NCBI RefSeq assembly: GCF_001577835.2
Contig: NC_029516.1
Location: forward strand, 79,396,390 to 79,460,389
Source: Coturnix japonica
Taxonomy: Eukaryota; Chordata; Aves; Galliformes; Phasianidae
Length of the DNA: 64,000 bases
Direction: 5' to 3'
The translations under genes were made by a program, and so were the position numbers. The notes under the pieces are model-generated. The model had not been told where the DNA came from. It was given only the letters and a program-made list of their open reading frames with translations, and searched no databases. Shown here one piece after another: positions 1 to 32,400 of the stretch. Every line of letters starts with the position of its first letter. Positions within the stretch are counted from its first letter, which is position 1.

Positions 1-223
1 CCTTGCACTCTCTGGAGGGCAAAGGGTCTGCCCTTTGCCATCTTTGTAGGGCTCCTTTGGAAATTAATGCGAAGCGAATGTCAGCCCTTCATGTCTCATT
101 TGGTTTAGTTTTGACCACAAGGGAAATTGTATTTAGCTCTTTAAAAAGAATCAGCATTTTCAGAATGCTGAAAGAAGACATTGTTATTGGTATTTAATAC
201 AACTTTGTTTCTATTATTAACAG

Positions 224-20277
<20,054 letters not shown>

Positions 20278-22050
20278 CAAAATGGGGCAATAGGGCATAC
20301 TGCAATAACGTTAACGTATGAAGTTAGCCATATGTAGTAAAATCTGAAAAGCCACATAAAATACCAGTGAACATTCTGGAATATCCTCCTTATGATGTGC
20401 AGCCAAAGCCTCGGAACGGAAGGGTTTTCTAAATGCATTGAAAAGGGGGACTTGCTACTTATTTTAGTTGATCTTTGTAGAGACAAAAGAGCTAAAGCTG
20501 TTGAGAAAGTCAAAGTGCTCCAAAACAAATAAACCGGCCACTTAACATGACAACATCTGGATTCAACGCTGATTTTGTACCAGTTCTCTTAAACAGAGAA
20601 CGTCTTCATCAACAGTTGACGAATGCGTGTGCTCTCATCGGTATGCAGAAATTCTAGTAACGAAACAAAAAAGTGTAATAGCATATATTTTAATATGCAG
20701 CAATTGATGTTTATAGGTGAGTAGGTGACTTTTAAAAAACTTTTAGTCAAGTATTTTATGAAAGTATGAATTAAACAGCTGCCCTAAGGTACACACAGTT
20801 CTTGCCTTAGTAGTTAAGTATTACAACAGAGCCAAAGAGTTATATGACTCCCTTATTGTAATATTTCAGATTGTTAGCTGTATTTAACTTCCTGTAAGGG
20901 GACAGTGCCAAAACTCTTCGTGACTTGTAAAGCAATTACATTTTTACACAACTATGTTAAACCACCCGGTGATACCGACTGTTAAGTTTAAAGTCTGTAT
21001 CTATGAAGCTCAACAAGAAAAGGACAGTGTTATACAGATGGATTTATCCACAAGGATACGAAATGGAAACAGAGATTAACTTTGTCATTAGGAGGACTCT
21101 TGTCATCTTCTGTGCTGAATGGACTGAGCTGATTCTGGACCCTGCAGCGATTTTATGTAGTCAAGTCCCACCTGATGTGGTTCTGAACGTTCTCTGTGCC
21201 AAACAAACACTTTGCTGAAACCTCAATTGTTGGTCTCCATGAAGCAAAGACTGAAGTATCTACCTGTCCAAATTCTTTGTTTTTAGCCAAGGAAAAGTGT
21301 ATCTACTCAGAATAATGCTATCAGAATTAAAATAGAAAGACTGGCTCTGAAGGTTTACGCTGAGCAGCGTATGGATGAAAAAGCATGAAAATTTTAAGCA
21401 CTGGGGATTGAGGTTCCTAAAACAATGAAAATAAGGAGGATCCAGTGGTCTCCTATTTAAAAATCACTTAAAATTTCCAAATCCTTGAGAAATATTGCAA
21501 AACTTAAGTGAATTGAACTTCAAGAAAGTCTCTTATTCTTTGACTTTAATGAGGTTCTATTTCAGTAGTCAATACTTGTGCAATGTAATTTGTGTAATAA
21601 GAGAAAGCACATTAGACCTTTTCCAAGATGAAAAGCTAATGGCTTTTGATGAAGCAGATGAAAAACTGAAAGCAAAACAAGTTTGCTGGCAAAATATCTT
21701 TGTTGTACTCCCATGTCTGTTAAGAAGGGGATGCATTCTTCCTTGTGTGATACACACAGGTGATATGGGTTGCTCTGCTAGCATGACATCGGTCAGTTTT
21801 GACTGGAATCAATGAAAGAAGGGACAGTTATCACAAGGTAACTGTTATCATCTGTGCAGATCACAGCTTATAATCCAACCATTTAAAAACACTATCAGAA
21901 TAAATTCCTTTGGTATCTGTAATTATTATTTTTCCCTGACGTATCTTGATTTTACTTCTTAGCATAGTTATAAAGGTTTTCTAATCATGATTTTTGTATC
22001 CTGCATGATGCAATGAAGGCATTTCAATAAATGTTTTTAAAAACACACTT
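20278..22050 (+). other. PHLDB2: PHLDB2 3' UTR
   Basis: AT-rich non-coding sequence from the stop to just past the AATAAA at 22026. Short ORFs here have no recognisable homology. Two earlier AATAAA motifs (20528-20533 and 21899-21904) could give shorter transcripts. The right end is an estimate. Confidence 0.6.
22026..22031 (+). terminator. PHLDB2: PHLDB2 polyadenylation signal (likely main)
   Basis: AATAAA about 1.75 kb past the stop, followed by a T-rich and GT-containing stretch (CTTGATGTGTTTCTGCTTGT). It is the last such hexamer before the ABHD10 promoter. Confidence 0.6.
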
Positions 22051-22800
22051 TTAAATGCTCGCTTGATTCTTGATGTGTTTCTGCTTGTCTTCTCATTATT
22101 TTATACGCTTGTGCAAGCAATGTTGTGTGGTCCCACAGCTTCCCATACATCCCAACTAACTGCCATCTTGCCACCTTGCTTTATGATGTATAGGCACACT
22201 TTCACATTCCTAAAACATCATCCAGTCTTTCACTCTCTATGGCTAATTATCTAGAGCCCGACTGAAACAGAAAACCATTACCTTGATGTTAGAACCGCTG
22301 TTCCAACTCCCTTCTGAGAGATAAAATTCAAATTCAGTCTGTGATTTTAATTAAATAAATGAATGTATGAGTGAAGGACTAAAAGGATGTGACAAATGAG
22401 AAGGTTTATTATTCAAACATCTTATTTCCAGAGCTATCAGTCTATCAACTACCAACTGATGCACCTGTAGCCGGGTGCTGCTGTCCCTGCTGCCTGCAGA
22501 GAGTCCTGCACAGACTGGGAACTAAAGAACTAAAGAACGCTTTTCTTTAGTTTGGTTCCCATGCTTTCGTTTGATATTCTGGAATCCAACAGAACCAGTG
22601 ATGCTCCTGAAGCCGTTTGAATCACACCCCTTTCTACAGCATTAAGTGCTTTATCTGTAAGGGAAAGGTTTGATGTAGAGATGGTGTCTGGATGCAGGAC
22701 TGGGGCGTACGCTGAGTTTGAGGGCAAAACTAAACAGACAGGAGCTGTTTGCTCCCTCACAGATGAGAGGTCTCGATGGGCAGCCCTGAGGTACGTACAG
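22051..22800. other. Intergenic DNA between PHLDB2 and ABHD10
   Basis: About 0.75 kb with no recognisable gene. The only structure is an imperfect inverted repeat at 22517-22560. GC content rises towards the ABHD10 promoter from about 22680. Confidence 0.6.
22517..22560. repeat. Imperfect inverted repeat
   Basis: GGGAAC and AACTAAAG on the left pair with CTTTAGTT and GTTCCC on the right across an internal 5/2 bulge. The apical loop is AACGCTTTT. The left arm also carries a short direct repeat of AACTAAAG. Confidence 0.75.
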
Positions 22801-22827
22801 CACCCGCTCACCACAGCAGCCCATGGA

Positions 22828-22848
22828 GCGCATGCGGAGGCGCATGCG
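22828..22848 (+). promoter_or_regulatory. Two NRF1-like sites
   Basis: GCGCATGCG occurs at 22828-22836 and again at 22840-22848, 12 bp centre to centre. This is the core of the palindromic NRF1 site. NRF1 drives many nuclear genes for mitochondrial proteins, which suits ABHD10. Confidence 0.6.
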
Positions 22849-22861
22849 TGTGGAGGCGGAC

Positions 22862-22955
22862 ATGGCGGCGTCTTTGGGGCTGCGGCGGTGCAGTGGCTGC
22901 ACCTCAGTCCCGCTTTTGGGGTTGCCGCTGCTCAGTGCGGCCCTGGGGCTCCCGG
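22862..22955 (+). CDS. ABHD10: ABHD10 coding exon 1
   Basis: Reads [15 protein letters not shown] and ends LGLP, leaving one base at donor CCCGG|GTAAGG. Poorly conserved and presequence-like. The start codon choice is the least certain part. Confidence 0.75.
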
Positions 22956-25900
22956 GTAAGGAGGGGCCCCGGGTGGGAATGGAGCCGCTCCGCTGCCTGA
23001 GGAAACGCGAGGAGGAGGGGGCGGGTGTGTTGGTGCGGGGTCTCACTCTTTGGGCACTGCTGCCGCTGGGGTAGAGCGGCTGGAAAGCTGCCAGGGGTAA
23101 AAGGGGCGGGGGGTGTTACCTGAGAGCGGAGTGTGCGACGTACAATCCTCTAATCTTAAAGATTAAGAGGGTTAGAGTCTTATCAGAAGTCTTGTCCAAG
23201 CTTTCAGTTTAACACGTTATCTTGCTGAGAGGGATAATAGAGTGGATTAATTCCTTGTAACGCCTCTCTACAAACCACTTATCTTCATCCACAGTAGAGG
23301 TACAGCTGGCTGCTGAGTTCAGCAGATCTTTGCCTCTTTAGGAGATGCATGAGAAATGTATATTTCCACAACAGTCAACTCTTTCTCCATATGATTTGTA
23401 TTTAATACTTTTTTTTTTTTTTTTTTTTTGTATTTACAGAAAACACAGCTTGATTTTTTAACCTCCTGTGTTTTGTGTCTAAGTGCTGTTAAGATGAAAC
23501 AGTGCTGAGGATCTTGACTCAGAGCTTATCACCCTAATTTTCAGTGTTACTGACAGTAGTCAGCATGTGACTGATGTTACTGCTAAGCACCTTCAAATCA
23601 TTACATTACAGTATTGAAGAATGTAGAAGACACTTCTGTTTTTCTTTTCTCCTGAGCCTAAGTACTGTAATTTCACATAACATACATATATTTCCTGAAT
23701 TCTCATTTTATAAAATGCTATTATTTCTGCCAGAGCTGTCTTAGTGGTGGTACTTCATACCTCTCTTTATTAGTTTGCAGGTGGAAGTCGTCAGTCAGCT
23801 TTCTTACTCGACCTGATCGACCAAATCTAGCCTACCGTAAGCTGAAAGGCAGGAATCCAGGGGTTATTTTCCTTCCAGGCTTCCAGTCAAATATGAATGG
23901 TCAGAAAGCAATTGCCCTTGAAGATTTCTGCAGCTGTCAAGGTCATGCCTTCGTCAGGTACATTGTTCTTGAGAATATGAAATAGGTATCATATGTTGAG
24001 TTGGGTGTTTGATTTGTAGTGCATGCTGTTCTGTACACAAGCTCTGTTTAATTTGTGTTCAGCAATACTGCTGAGTTTTATTTTCTGTGTTGTTGTAGGT
24101 AGTACCACAACTTTTGATGATTGGTTTTTCAGATTTGATTATACAGGATGTGGAAGTTCACAGGGGAACTTTGAGGAGTGTACAATTGGGAAGTGGAGGA
24201 AAGATGTTCTTTCTGTACTGGATGAACTTACAGATGGACCACAGGTTGTATTTCATCCTTAAATATAAAACATGTTTTTTTTCCTGAAGGTGGAATATTG
24301 TGTAATCAAAAATACACTGCAGTAGATCCTGTCTAGAATAGCTTCTGTTTAACGGCTTGCACCTTCTAGCTGTCAAGCAGGCCTGTTTGAAATGACATTA
24401 TTTGTAGGGCTTCTTTTGCAAACAGGTTTATCACAACTTTGTGAAGGTGTGGGTTGGCAGGAGATGCTTCAGTAGAGCAGAGCTGTCACTGGCACTGAGT
24501 TACATGAGCCCTGACCCGGTCCCAAGAGGTTTGGGAAAGGCTTGTGGAGGAGGTTCCACCTAGTAAGGGACAAGCCTCCTGCCTGGGAGGTGGTGGAGTT
24601 GCCATCCCTGGCAGTGTTCAAGAAGTGTCTGGATAAGGAGCTAGGAGATATGGTTTAAGGGTTTTCTGTAGGTATGGTGAAGGGAGGTCAGTTGGACTAG
24701 ATGATCTTATAGGTCCTTTCCAACCTTGTGATTCTATGATGATTCTATGATGATGCTGATTATAAGGAGCTGTTCAGTGCTTTGCAGTTCTCCTCTTGGA
24801 AGAGTGAGGCTTTGTCCCACTGCTGATCCATTAATTGAAGGATTTGCAGGAACGTTGGAAGTTAAGATGCTCTATATAATAAAATAGCTTAACAAAAACG
24901 AGCCAAAACAGTGATTGGCTTCTTCATTTACTTTTGAAATGACTGTGAGAAAGTCAGTCTGCATCCCGGAAAAGCCTAGTATTGTATTTGAAAAACATTT
25001 TATATTCTCAGTTGCTTTTGTTGACCTGCCGCTGCACAGAGCCTTTTGATGGGCCTTTAAGAAAAGTATGGAAGCAATACTGAATTGTTTCAACTCTCAT
25101 TTTGTTTGCAGTGTTTCAGTCTCAGAGATCAATAGCCATCCGTGTCAAACAAAAAGAGTAATAACATTCCAGATTCTGCAGTGCTTACTCAGGCAAAATT
25201 TCCACTGGAGGTGACAACAGTTCTGCCTGGGTAAGGACAGCAGGATTATGTCCAAGGTTTAAGTACTTAAATGAGATGAAAGCCGACGCTTTGTAAATAG
25301 AAAATAAAAGCTGTTTCCTATAAAGTAACATCTGTTTTCTTCTCTTTTAAGATTCTGGTGGGCTCCAGCTTGGGAGGATGGCTGATGCTCCATGCTGCGA
25401 TAGCACGCCCAGATAAAGTAGCTGCTCTAGTTGGAGTAGCTGTAGCAGCAGACCATCTCGTAACAGCCTTTAGGAGGCTTTCCATTGAGGTAAAGCTGAT
25501 GGTTGTCTGTTGTGCAAGCAAAACATTTGGCAAGGTAAACGCTTGAAAAAAGTTCTTTTGTTCAAGCTGTACTTTCCCTTCAAGATTTCCGATATTTCTT
25601 TCTGTGTTTGTGGTGGAGGTAAGCAGAAAATTATGATTATTAAGGTATCTGCAAAATACTGTGCTTCTACTGTGATGCTAGTGTGAACCTACAGTGTGTT
25701 TATTTTACTGTGGCAGATAGGCTGTGAAGTCAGATCCCTGTAGTTCAACAGTCTGTTAGATTTCAGTGTTAAAATATCTTATATTTGCATTAAAATTGGG
25801 TTGAATCCTATTCAGCTTACTGTATATAAGTTGAATAGCGGCAAAGATTGAGTGTATTTAGAGCAGGAATAAATTGAAACATTCTAAAAAAAACCCACTG

Positions 25901-26277
25901 TAACTTCTGTCTTGTATACTTTGCACTTTTTATAGGCGCAAAAAGAAATAGAAGATAAAGGCGAATGGAAGTTTCCAATGAAGCATAACGAGGAAGGATA
26001 TTACTCCGTGACCTATGACTTCATTAGAGAAGCAGAAAATCACTGTCTGCTAAATAGCCCTATCCCTATAACATGTCCCATCCGTCTTATCCATGGCATG
26101 AAGGATGGTGATGTCCCTTGGCAGATCTCTATGCAAGTCGCTGATCGTGTTCTGAGCAAAGATGTGGATGTTATTCTCCGCAAAGCTGGCCAACATCGAA
26201 TGAGTGAGAAGGAAGACACAAAGCTTCTTGTGAACACTGTCGATGATTTAATTGACAAGTTGGCAACGCTAACGTAA
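22862..26277 (+). CDS. ABHD10: ABHD10, mitochondrial palmitoyl-protein thioesterase
   Basis: Alpha/beta hydrolase; the mammalian enzyme is mitochondrial, removes S-palmitoyl groups (e.g. from peroxiredoxin-5) and also hydrolyses mycophenolic acid acyl-glucuronide. Exons 22862-22955, 23774-23957, 24133-24244, 25352-25489 and 25936-26277 join in frame to 289 codons plus stop, near the ~306 residues of the human protein. Landmarks: [20 protein letters not shown], nucleophile motif G-S-S-L-G-G (exon 4), acidic residue in [10 protein letters not shown] and histidine in [10 protein letters not shown], i.e. a full Ser-Asp-His triad. The start at 22862 (GACATGG) is preferred because upstream in-frame ATGs (22823, 22832, 22844) overlap the NRF1-like sites; using 22823 would add 13 residues. 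The leucine/arginine-containing N-terminus fits a mitochondrial presequence. Confidence 0.95.
23147..23170. repeat. Near-perfect hairpin in ABHD10 intron 1
   Basis: CCTCTAATCTT pairs with AAGATTAAGAGG with a single bulged T and a one-base loop. Confidence 0.75.
23409..23429. repeat. T-homopolymer, 21 bp
   Basis: Twenty-one consecutive T in ABHD10 intron 1; the length is likely polymorphic. Confidence 0.9.
23774..23957 (+). CDS. ABHD10: ABHD10 coding exon 2
   Basis: The acceptor TTATTAG (ends 23773) keeps the frame and gives [14 protein letters not shown], matching the human CRQKTSLSFLNRPD. A second AG seven bases on (23780) would break the frame. Ends GHAFVR at donor CAG|GTACAT. Confidence 0.9.
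24133..24244 (+). CDS. ABHD10: ABHD10 coding exon 3
   Basis: Acceptor TTTTTCAG, donor CAG|GTTGTA. Reads [17 protein letters not shown], then [19 protein letters not shown], one of the best conserved parts of the family. Confidence 0.95.
24566..24752 (+). mobile_element. CR1 LINE 3' fragment of a different subfamily
   Basis: CCATCCCTGGCAGTGTTCAA, then GGACTAGATGATCTTATAGG and CCTTTCCAACCTTGTGATTC, with a 3' tail of ATTCTATGATG repeats. It lacks the GGCCCTGCCAGGCAGG box of the other copies, so it is another CR1 subfamily. Lies in an ABHD10 intron; the left border is approximate. Confidence 0.85.
25352..25489 (+). CDS. ABHD10: ABHD10 coding exon 4 with nucleophile elbow
   Basis: Acceptor CTTTTAAG, donor GAG|GTAAAG; 46 codons. 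Begins [20 protein letters not shown]; the second Ser of GSSLGG is the expected catalytic nucleophile. Confidence 0.95.
25936..26277 (+). CDS. ABHD10: ABHD10 last coding exon
   Basis: Acceptor TTTATAG, stop TAA at 26275-26277. Carries [10 protein letters not shown] (catalytic acid) and [13 protein letters not shown] (catalytic His), ending [11 protein letters not shown]. Confidence 0.95.
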   Translation, partial: AQKEIEDKGEWKFPMKHNEEGYYSVTYDFIREAENHCLLNSPIPITCPIRLIHGMKDGDVPWQISMQVADRVLSKDVDVILRKAGQHRMSEKEDTKLLVNTVDDLIDKLATLT

Positions 26278-26425
26278 TCTGCAGAGCAGCATAAATAGAT
26301 GAAGCCTATACCTGACTCTTTTCCATCAGAAGCAGAAATCCTGTTCTTAATGAGATTATTCTAGCAGTGTGACTATCACAGTAGGAACAAAGCTCAGTCT
26401 GCTGTTTCCTTACCTCTGTTTCATA

Positions 26426-26431
26426 AATAAA
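26426..26431 (+). terminator. ABHD10: ABHD10 polyadenylation signal
   Basis: AATAAA about 150 bp after the stop, followed by a T-run and GT-rich sequence (GCTGCGTTTGTAC). Confidence 0.8.
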
Positions 26432-26454
26432 GGTATTTTTTTAATGCTGCGTTT

Positions 26455-29400
26455 GTACAGATAGACCAAAATATAAGGAAGTGCTGCTGCTGGATGCTTT
26501 ACCTCTTAAATATCTTCTTTTTTTTCCCCATGAGCCTCCTACCCTTTTGTACTGAAATGCTCATTCAGTTTTGTTACTGCTGACCTTGTACAGTACAACT
26601 GAAGTTACTTATGTTAGAAGTAGTGAACAATATGAAGTAAACAGCTTCCTCATAACTGATGGCAGCGTTCTTAAGGTGCAGAGCAGGCATTCAGGAATAG
26701 TTAATGTCAATTAAGGCCTAAAATTAGCAGTTATGATGGGTGTGTTTTAGGGTTTTTTGGGTTGGTTGGTTGGTTTTGAATTGAGGCTTACGCCTATAAA
26801 CATTCAGTTCAACTGTAGTAGTTGTTGCGGTACCTTTGAGCAAGACAGAGGAAAACAGGTGTGAAAGGGGCTGTTTTGTGAGTGCTTTGTGTGTTTTTGT
26901 CTATCCACTGTTCTCTTATAACAGCCTTTCGGTGAGAGAAGGTGGGTGAGCATAAATGTTGAGGATACGAAACTGCAGCATCAGTTGCCTTAATGTCAGC
27001 ATTACCAAAGGGTAATGATAGGGGTATTTTTGTGCTAGTTGTTTGGTTGATTTGCCTGTTTTCTGTACTTTTCTCCTTGCTAAATGGCGGTTAGTGATAG
27101 CATTTACTTTACAGTTACAGCCCCAATTTATTATGTACAGTGTAAATGCAAAGACTGGTTGTACTGTTGAGAATCAGTGAACACTAGTGCCTCTCTCTGT
27201 GCTCCCTTACCACTTTATTAATTCGGTATGTATTCCTGTGCATATAAAGAGGCAGACTTTTTGTAGACAGATGTTTTTTCCTCTAAATTTACCACCGTAG
27301 TTCTGTTCTCATTGCAGGCACAGCATTTATCCTTGTGTTCCTGCTGGAAACTGCCAGCATTTTGATCACTGCCAGCATATGTTCAGATGCCAGGAAGAAG
27401 GGATAGATGATAACCAATAAGCTCCAACGCGTTCTCTGTTGCCATGCTGATGTTGTCAAAGCTCTGCTGCTAATTGCAATAACAGAAAGTCTGAAGGAAA
27501 ACAACATTATGGCATAGCTTTCCAAATGCTGTAGCACTCCTGAAACCAGAGATTTACATCCTACACATGGCCAGCTCTTGACCTCTCAGGAAGTCTTGAC
27601 AATCTTAAGTAATGCAATATTTGTATGTTAGAGTGTTGTCATTTTATTTTCTACCCTGTATTTGTCCCCAGAATTACTGCATGTGGCATCTCCTTCATCT
27701 TTGCCAGTAGATGTCTGGGTAGTGAATTGTTTTCAGTGTTAGTCATGTTTAAAAGTAAGTATAATAAGTAAAAAATAATTATTTTTGCTAGTACCTGTAG
27801 GTTAAGCTGTTAGCTTATCCTTTACTTTTGGCAGGTCTGAAAGTGGCTCTGGGCTCTTCCATCACTGTGTGTTGTACAGACGTTGGGAGTGATACAGCTG
27901 CCACAGTACGTGGAAGCTCTGGACACAAACAGCATCTTCTCTTGTTGATTTTGATCAAGCAGTATTCGTTGAATAAGCACGTGGAGTGTTTTTCTTCTAT
28001 GTAAAGCTTAACATACAGATCATTAACTCCCACCAAGGAATCAAGTTTCATGACTAAGTAACAAAAAGCCTTTATAGCAAGTCGCAGAAGCTTGATTACC
28101 ATATAATACCAAAGAAGCAAGTGATAGATGTCACCAAAAGAAACAGAAGTATTAACCACCTGACTTCAGTTGTCCCTGCTCCTTAAAGATGCTTTAGTTT
28201 CCAGTTTGCTGCAGGAAAATCTGTGGAGCTACTCAAATGGTGTGAAACACAGATTATTCTGTTTTCTGAAGGGAGGGAAGTGGTAGATTCGTTTGCGTGA
28301 GTGTGTGATTAAGCTCCGTAATAGACCATTATGTACTGAAAAAGTCTATAAAGCGTATTAAACTCGTTTCCTATCAGGCAAGTGCTCTTAGCCTCTGTTT
28401 ATTGAGCTGTGCTAATGTAACTTCTTATCTTGTCTTGTATTCCACTTGTTCTGTGCCTTCTGTTGTTTGACTTTGTAGTACATGCAGCAGCCTTTTTTTT
28501 CCTTCTTGCTTGAGTTCCATGGTATGAAGTGTACCATATAGGTCCAGTGTAGACAGTTTATTTTCTCTTGCACAAACACTGAGTACAAAAACATCCTAGA
28601 TGGACAGGCCTGAGAGGAACTGCCTCCTGCTGTTTCTTTCTTATGTTAATTTTGACTACATGCTTTCCTTTGGACATTCTCGGATGGAACAAAGAGATTT
28701 ATGGTACGCTGCTTTTCATATCAAATAAAAATATGCTATAGAGGAACTTTCAACTAGTGATGTTCACAGCTGCTCTCATGTTTTTAGTGCTCTGGTTGTA
28801 CTGCCATAGATGGCTAAAGCATTTTCTGAACGAGTGCAAGAGCGGAAGGAAAACTGCCTTGGGGAATACTAAGATGTGAAGCTGATTGTTAAATGTTACT
28901 CAGTTGTGCTGTTAGAAAGAGCTCTGCCTTCCACTAAAGATTTATTAAAAAAAAAGAAAGTAAACAATTATGTTAAAGCTTTATGGCTTTGTAGGTCAGT
29001 TCATCCAGTTGACTTTGTTGCTGCAGCATCTCATCTCTCTTTGGTATGTATTTATAGAATCACAGAATTGCCCAGGGTTGGAAAAGACCTTAGAGATCAC
29101 CAAGTCCAACTGCAACCTAACTGTACTACCCTAACTCTAACAACCCTCTGCTAAATCATGTCCCTGAGCACTGCATCCAAATAGATTTTAAACACATTCA
29201 GAGGTGCTGACTCAACCACCTCCCTGGGGAGCCTCTTCCAGTGCTTAACAACCCTTCCTGTAAAGAAGTTTTTCCTGATATCCAACCTGAACTTACCCTT
29301 GCAGAACTTAAGGCCATTTCCTCTCATCCTGTCACCGGTGAGAAAAGACCAACCCCACTCTTGCTGTAAGCACCTTTCAGATACTGGAAGAGAGCAATAA

Positions 29401-32400
29401 TGTCTCCCCTCAGCTTCCTTTTCCCCAGACTAAACAGCCCCAGTTCCTTCAGTCTCTCCTCATAGGGCTTATACTCCAAGCCCTTCACAAGCCTTGTTGC
29501 CTTTCTGTGGACCTGCTCCAGCACCTCAGTGTCCTTTCTTTACTGAGGTGCCCAAAACTGAACACAGTACTCGAGGTGAGGCCTCACCAATGCCAAGTAC
29601 AGGGGCAGGATGACTTCCCTTGTCCTGCTCACCACACCATTCCTGATACAAGCCAGGATGCCATTGGCCTTCTTGGCCACCTGGGCACACTGGCTCATAT
29701 TCAGCTGACTGTCCTTCAGAACATAAAAAAAATGTTAGTTAGAGCCTTGGACATGTTAGGCATAAATCTAAATTACAGGACCTATTGCAGCCTTGTTGTA
29801 GACTTGTCCTTGTATTTCTCTTTCAAGCCTTGTATTTCTGTGTTACACGGTCCAGTGCTTCTCCCTTATTAAAGAGAAGTGGTTATCTTCTGTATGGTTG
29901 GCAACTGTGACTTGTGATCTGCTTGTGAGGAAAAGGCACGTTCCCAGCGTGCTGCAGTGCCTTGCTTTTTGCTTGGCAAGGAGCTCTGGCTGGCTCTGCG
30001 TTTATATCTGAAACAAAAATACAGATTTAAATTGGTTTTAGACTGACGCTTCAGAGGTTGTATTCTTCTTGGGCTTTCTGGCCTGCACCAAGCGGTCTGC
30101 TTGCCTCCCACGTGGCAATGTGAGAAGGTCAGTGCTGCCTGTTGGCTGGGAGCAGGTGCTGCCTCTGGGCAAAGGTATGCTGGGAGCAGCACGCCTGAGG
30201 GCTAAAGGGATGCTAAAGGGTCACCCAGGCCTTCTGCCTGGGAAAGCAGTCCTTGGGGGACATGGGCTGTCTTGGGGCGGGTTGGGCCTTAGGAGGATCC
30301 TTTGCATTGCTTCTGTTCTGAGCACGGTTTGCAGGGCAGAACACATTCCAGGGTGTTCTCCTCCTTAGATGCTAATTCTTGAAGTCCCTAACAGCAAAGT
30401 GAAATCACTAATAGTAAGGAGAGAATGTGTATTTGAGGGATTTTTTTTTAAATTTTAATTCTAATTGCTTTATCTGATGGGAGCTGATCCATCGTAATTT
30501 CAACAGACAGCAGTTGGGGATGGCTGAAACAACCAGACTCTTTCTATGGAATGAATTGACAAAGAGCAAATCTAACAAAGGTCAAGGGTTGCTTTGTGGG
30601 AGAGCAAGGTGTGCTTTTCTCTTTGTGTTCCAGTTAGAAGGCATTGAAAGCTATGAATCTAAACACGGGCAGTGAGGAAAGTAGTGTTGGCTTTACCATT
30701 GCTGGCAGCCATTCACAGATTTACGAAGATTTTGAAACTTGGAATATTGTGATTATCTGTTTTATTTGAAGCATAAGATGAACCGCGGGGTTTACAAGCA
30801 TTACAAGTCTTCAAGCTCCATCTCCATTCATTAAATAGAATCCTGTTTTAGTTGTAAGTTTCAATCTTGGGTTACCAAGGAAAAATAAATGAGACAAAAT
30901 CTATTTGAAACTGTAAGTGGGATGTTCTAATGGTAATGCCTTTGCTGCTGAAAGTCTGATGCTTTCTTCCATGTCATGATTCTGACCATCAGTCTGTTGT
31001 ATGCATTTGTCCAAGAGAAGAAACCTGAGTTCTCCTTTGCTTTGAAACCACATGTGCCTGCTCTTTTCCTCTGGTTTTGGTGAGCTAAACAGGTAATCCT
31101 TCTTACTCCCTATGTACAACTCGATATAAATACACCTGATAATTAATTTCTCAATTACAGTCATTACAGTTAGCTTTCATTTCTTTACCGTGTCGTGTTG
31201 CTGCAGAATCAGTTTAGCTCCCTGATCAATAGTGTGCAGTCACTGATGCTGAATTGCAGAGCTCTTAGTAAGTTGTATCATCACTATCTCTTTTCAAGCC
31301 AAACTCATTCCGTTGTTTTTCTCTGGCTCGATGACACAATAGCAGGCTTACAATTCGATTACTTGTGCTTTGAAAACATTGGTATGAGTCTGGTGTTTTT
31401 CCAATCTTCTGCAGCTTTCCTGGGTTTCGGAGCCTTATTAAAAATTGATCTGTAAGGACAGGATGGCTTTTCATCTTCCTTGGCATGGAATATTCCCTCG
31501 AGAACATGTTGCAGAGCCAACATCTGTGAAGGGAGAGACCTTTGCTCTGCAGCTCAGGAGGGTTCAATTACCTGCTGCTGCCCCCTAGTCAGAAAGAAGG
31601 TCAGAGGCTTGTGCAAAGAATCATGGCTTTAGTGAAATCCCATTGCTACTAAGCATGCAACACCCTGATGTGACCAGAAACAGATAAGCAGTCATGGGAG
31701 CTCTATTTTAAACAGAAGAATACAAAAAGATCTGATAATACAAAACGTAGTTTCTTATTTTTTGTGGGACTGAGTGTAAGGTCCTTAACTGCCTTGTGCT
31801 GCATTTTACTGTTGCAGCTGCATTTTGCTCCTACTCCAGTCTTTAGGCTTGGTTTGCACTCTTAGTCTTGCACATTTGCTTTGCATCCAACAGCGTGTTC
31901 TCTGGAATGGAAAGTGTTCAAGTAATGGCCTTGTCACGTAGCAGGCTCTGAGTTATGTAATCCAATATTTCCTGGGGTTTTAAAACTACCAGTGCACAGA
32001 AGAGAAAGCACTAAATGAAATGCCCGTGGAAGACAACAGTAAATCAGGTCATCTATTAAATTTTTCATCTCTTGAGTTCTTTTATGCCCAGGAGCACCAC
32101 TGAGCAATATAAATCTGAGAATTTGTGGTCTTAAAATAAGGAAATAATGGAAGAGGAGACCATGATGAGACAGATATACAAGCAGCTGTACCCCTTTCCT
32201 TTTCAAGGCTGTAGAAGAAAGAGTTTTGCTGGTAATGCTGACTGTGAATCCATCTTGGGTTTATCAGCCTCCTTTCAGATCCAGCTGATCGCAATTCATT
32301 TGCCAAATGGGAGCTGTTTTGTAGCAGGGCTGATGCAACTCAGACTGGAGTGAAATGACGTTGTTTAACAAAGAATAGACCTGTGCAAATGACATCTGAT

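Larger units (their letters stand above)
22800..23110 (+). promoter_or_regulatory. ABHD10: ABHD10 CpG-rich promoter and first exon region
   Basis: The most CpG- and GC-rich stretch of the window, flanking the first coding exon. No TATA box is seen. It looks like a TATA-less housekeeping promoter whose transcription start is probably between about 22800 and 22860 (inference). Confidence 0.6.

Noticed and set aside
20528-20533. AATAAA as the main PHLDB2 poly(A) signal
   Set aside because: Possible for a short isoform, but the later hexamer at 22026 has a better downstream context and marks the longer UTR; not decidable without RNA data.
22651-23074. Long ORFs in several frames across the ABHD10 promoter
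   Set aside because: High GC content lowers stop frequency; only the frame with ATG 22862 joins ABHD10 exon 2.
29507-29872. 121-residue plus-strand ORF
   Set aside because: Most of it is the complement of the minus-strand CR1 copy at 29055-29728.
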